A stretch of DNA of 6,504 nt from the NCBI GenBank assembly GCA_050050435.1, contig JASFUE010000191.1, forward strand, positions 1-6,504. The letters run 5' to 3'. Shown one piece after another: positions 5,684 to 6,504 of the stretch (the first letter of the stretch is position 1; the number at the start of each line of letters is the position of its first letter). The notes under the pieces were generated by a model that was given only the letters and a program-made list of their open reading frames with translations, had not been told where the DNA came from and ran no database searches. The translations under genes and the position numbers were made by a program. The stretch comes from SG8-40 sp050050435 (GTDB taxonomy: Bacteria; Pseudomonadota; Gammaproteobacteria; Burkholderiales; Eutrophovitaceae).

Positions 5684-6504
5684 CAACCACGCCCTCCAAA
5701 TTTGCCGATCGCTTCACGCAGTTCTTCATGCGTTTCGGCGTACTTGTTCAAATCCACACCAGCCAGTGCCGCTTCCCAGCCCTGCTGCATGCTACGCACG
5801 CCTGCCGCGGTCCCACCGGGGTGGGCAAGGATGCCGCCGCCGGCAAGGTGAATTACGTCCATCGTTTTGGTCGCCTTGTAGATGTCGATGGCCGAACCCG
5901 CCCACTGCGCCGAGGAAATAGCCGGCATCACGCGATAGTCGCCAAACATCGGCGTCAGGCAATCAATGATCGATTGACCGACTTCTGCATTGGTCTCGTA
6001 GAACTTGCTGTTGAACCCGCCCACGTGCAGGTGATCCACTCCTGCCGTACGGCACAACTTCTGGTATGCGCTGAAGCCGATACCCAGCAACGGATGACGG
6101 GAAATGGCGCCGAACCAGGCACGGTGGCCATGAATCGGCAGTTCGCAACGGCGGCGCAGATAGTCCAGCGCCCCGAAACCGACGGCGTTGATGTTGACCA
6201 TGACGCAGGTGCCGCCGCTTTTCTTCACCAGGTCGTGACTGCGCAGCATGTGATCGAGGTCACCGGTGATATTGAAGGCGTACATCGCCTTCTTGCCGGT
6301 GCTATCCGCCACTTTTTCGATTTCCGGCATGACCGCGGCGACACGCTCGGAGAACGGCGCATACGTCGGGTCGGCCTGCAACTCGTCGTCCTTGATGAAA
6401 TCCAGCCCCGCCGTTGCGAGATCGCGCACCAGTTTCGCCAACGCGTCGGTTGCCAGTCCGATACTGGGTTTGATGATGGTGCCGATCAGCGGACGTCCGT
6501 CGAC
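5683..6504 (-). CDS. RuBisCO-like protein (form IV), C-terminal catalytic barrel, 5' end outside window
   Basis: The frame is open through the right edge, so this is the last 273 codons of a protein normally about 400 to 450 residues long; a TTG at 6441 is internal, not a start. The visible part is the alpha/beta barrel. It opens with RPLIGTIIKPSIGL, keeping the RuBisCO Lys175 equivalent but with Ser where Lys177 would be. KDDE at 6393-6382 keeps the carbamylated Lys201 and the Asp203/Glu204 metal ligands. HGHRAW supplies the His294/Arg295 pair, DHLHVGG the His327 position and FNSKFYE a loop-6 Lys. AISSAQW replaces the SGG phosphate site, and AGGGILAHPGG carries the second glycine-rich phosphate loop. 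It therefore probably enolises a phosphorylated substrate but is not a CO2-fixing RuBisCO. With OiaK and ApnO beside it, it should act on 3-oxo-isoapionate 4-phosphate, as decarboxylase (OiaX) or transcarboxylase/hydrolase (OiaT); I cannot tell which. RuBisCO numbering is by my own motif alignment. Confidence 0.88.
   Translation of the reverse strand, partial: VDGRPLIGTIIKPSIGLATDALAKLVRDLATAGLDFIKDDELQADPTYAPFSERVAAVMPEIEKVADSTGKKAMYAFNITGDLDHMLRSHDLVKKSGGTCVMVNINAVGFGALDYLRRRCELPIHGHRAWFGAISRHPLLGIGFSAYQKLCRTAGVDHLHVGGFNSKFYETNAEVGQSIIDCLTPMFGDYRVMPAISSAQWAGSAIDIYKATKTMDVIHLAGGGILAHPGGTAAGVRSMQQGWEAALAGVDLNKYAETHEELREAIGKFGGRG

Noticed and set aside
6499..6504. The window ends exactly on GTCGAC, a SalI recognition site
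   Set aside because: The left end shows no matching site, and the hexamer is common in GC-rich DNA; no biological meaning can be drawn.

Overview
The window is a stretch of bacterial chromosome, or large replicon, that is almost entirely coding. All convincing genes lie on the minus strand, so the cluster reads from right to left. Base composition is moderately GC-rich (estimated by eye), coding is dense and Shine-Dalgarno sites are clear. The protein families also fit a proteobacterium, perhaps of the Burkholderiales. That taxonomic guess comes from general resemblance and is weak.

In transcription order the genes are: the catalytic part of a RuBisCO-like protein (RLP) that runs off the right edge (6504-5683); a DUF1537 four-carbon acid-sugar kinase (5683-4319) whose start codon shares one base with the RLP stop; an NAD-type 6-phosphogluconate-dehydrogenase-like oxidoreductase (4237-3407); a small protein I do not recognise (3275-2865); an IlvD/Edd-family dehydratase (2810-1113); and a short-chain dehydrogenase (1055-273). 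Gaps are 54 to 131 bases. No strong terminator separates the genes, so they probably form one operon, possibly with internal tuning at 4238-4318 and 3276-3406. The left 272 bases hold no convincing gene but contain a good, probably bidirectional, terminator at 148-182.

The first three genes match the oxidative D-apionate route known from RLP studies. An oxidoisomerase (ApnO) makes 3-oxo-isoapionate, a DUF1537 kinase (OiaK) phosphorylates it, and an RLP either decarboxylates the product (OiaX type) or cleaves it by transcarboxylation/hydrolysis (OiaT type). D-apiose is a branched pentose of plant cell walls, so the setting suggests use of plant sugars. The assignment rests on the combination of families and visible motifs, not on a database match.

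The downstream half is not explained by that route. An IlvD-type dehydratase and an SDR are a common pair in non-phosphorylative sugar-acid catabolism. Here they sit with an uncharacterised protein of about 136 residues rich in conserved-looking Gly/His/Asp motifs. This may be an extra branch for a second acid sugar or a variant pathway. It is the part of the window most worth testing.
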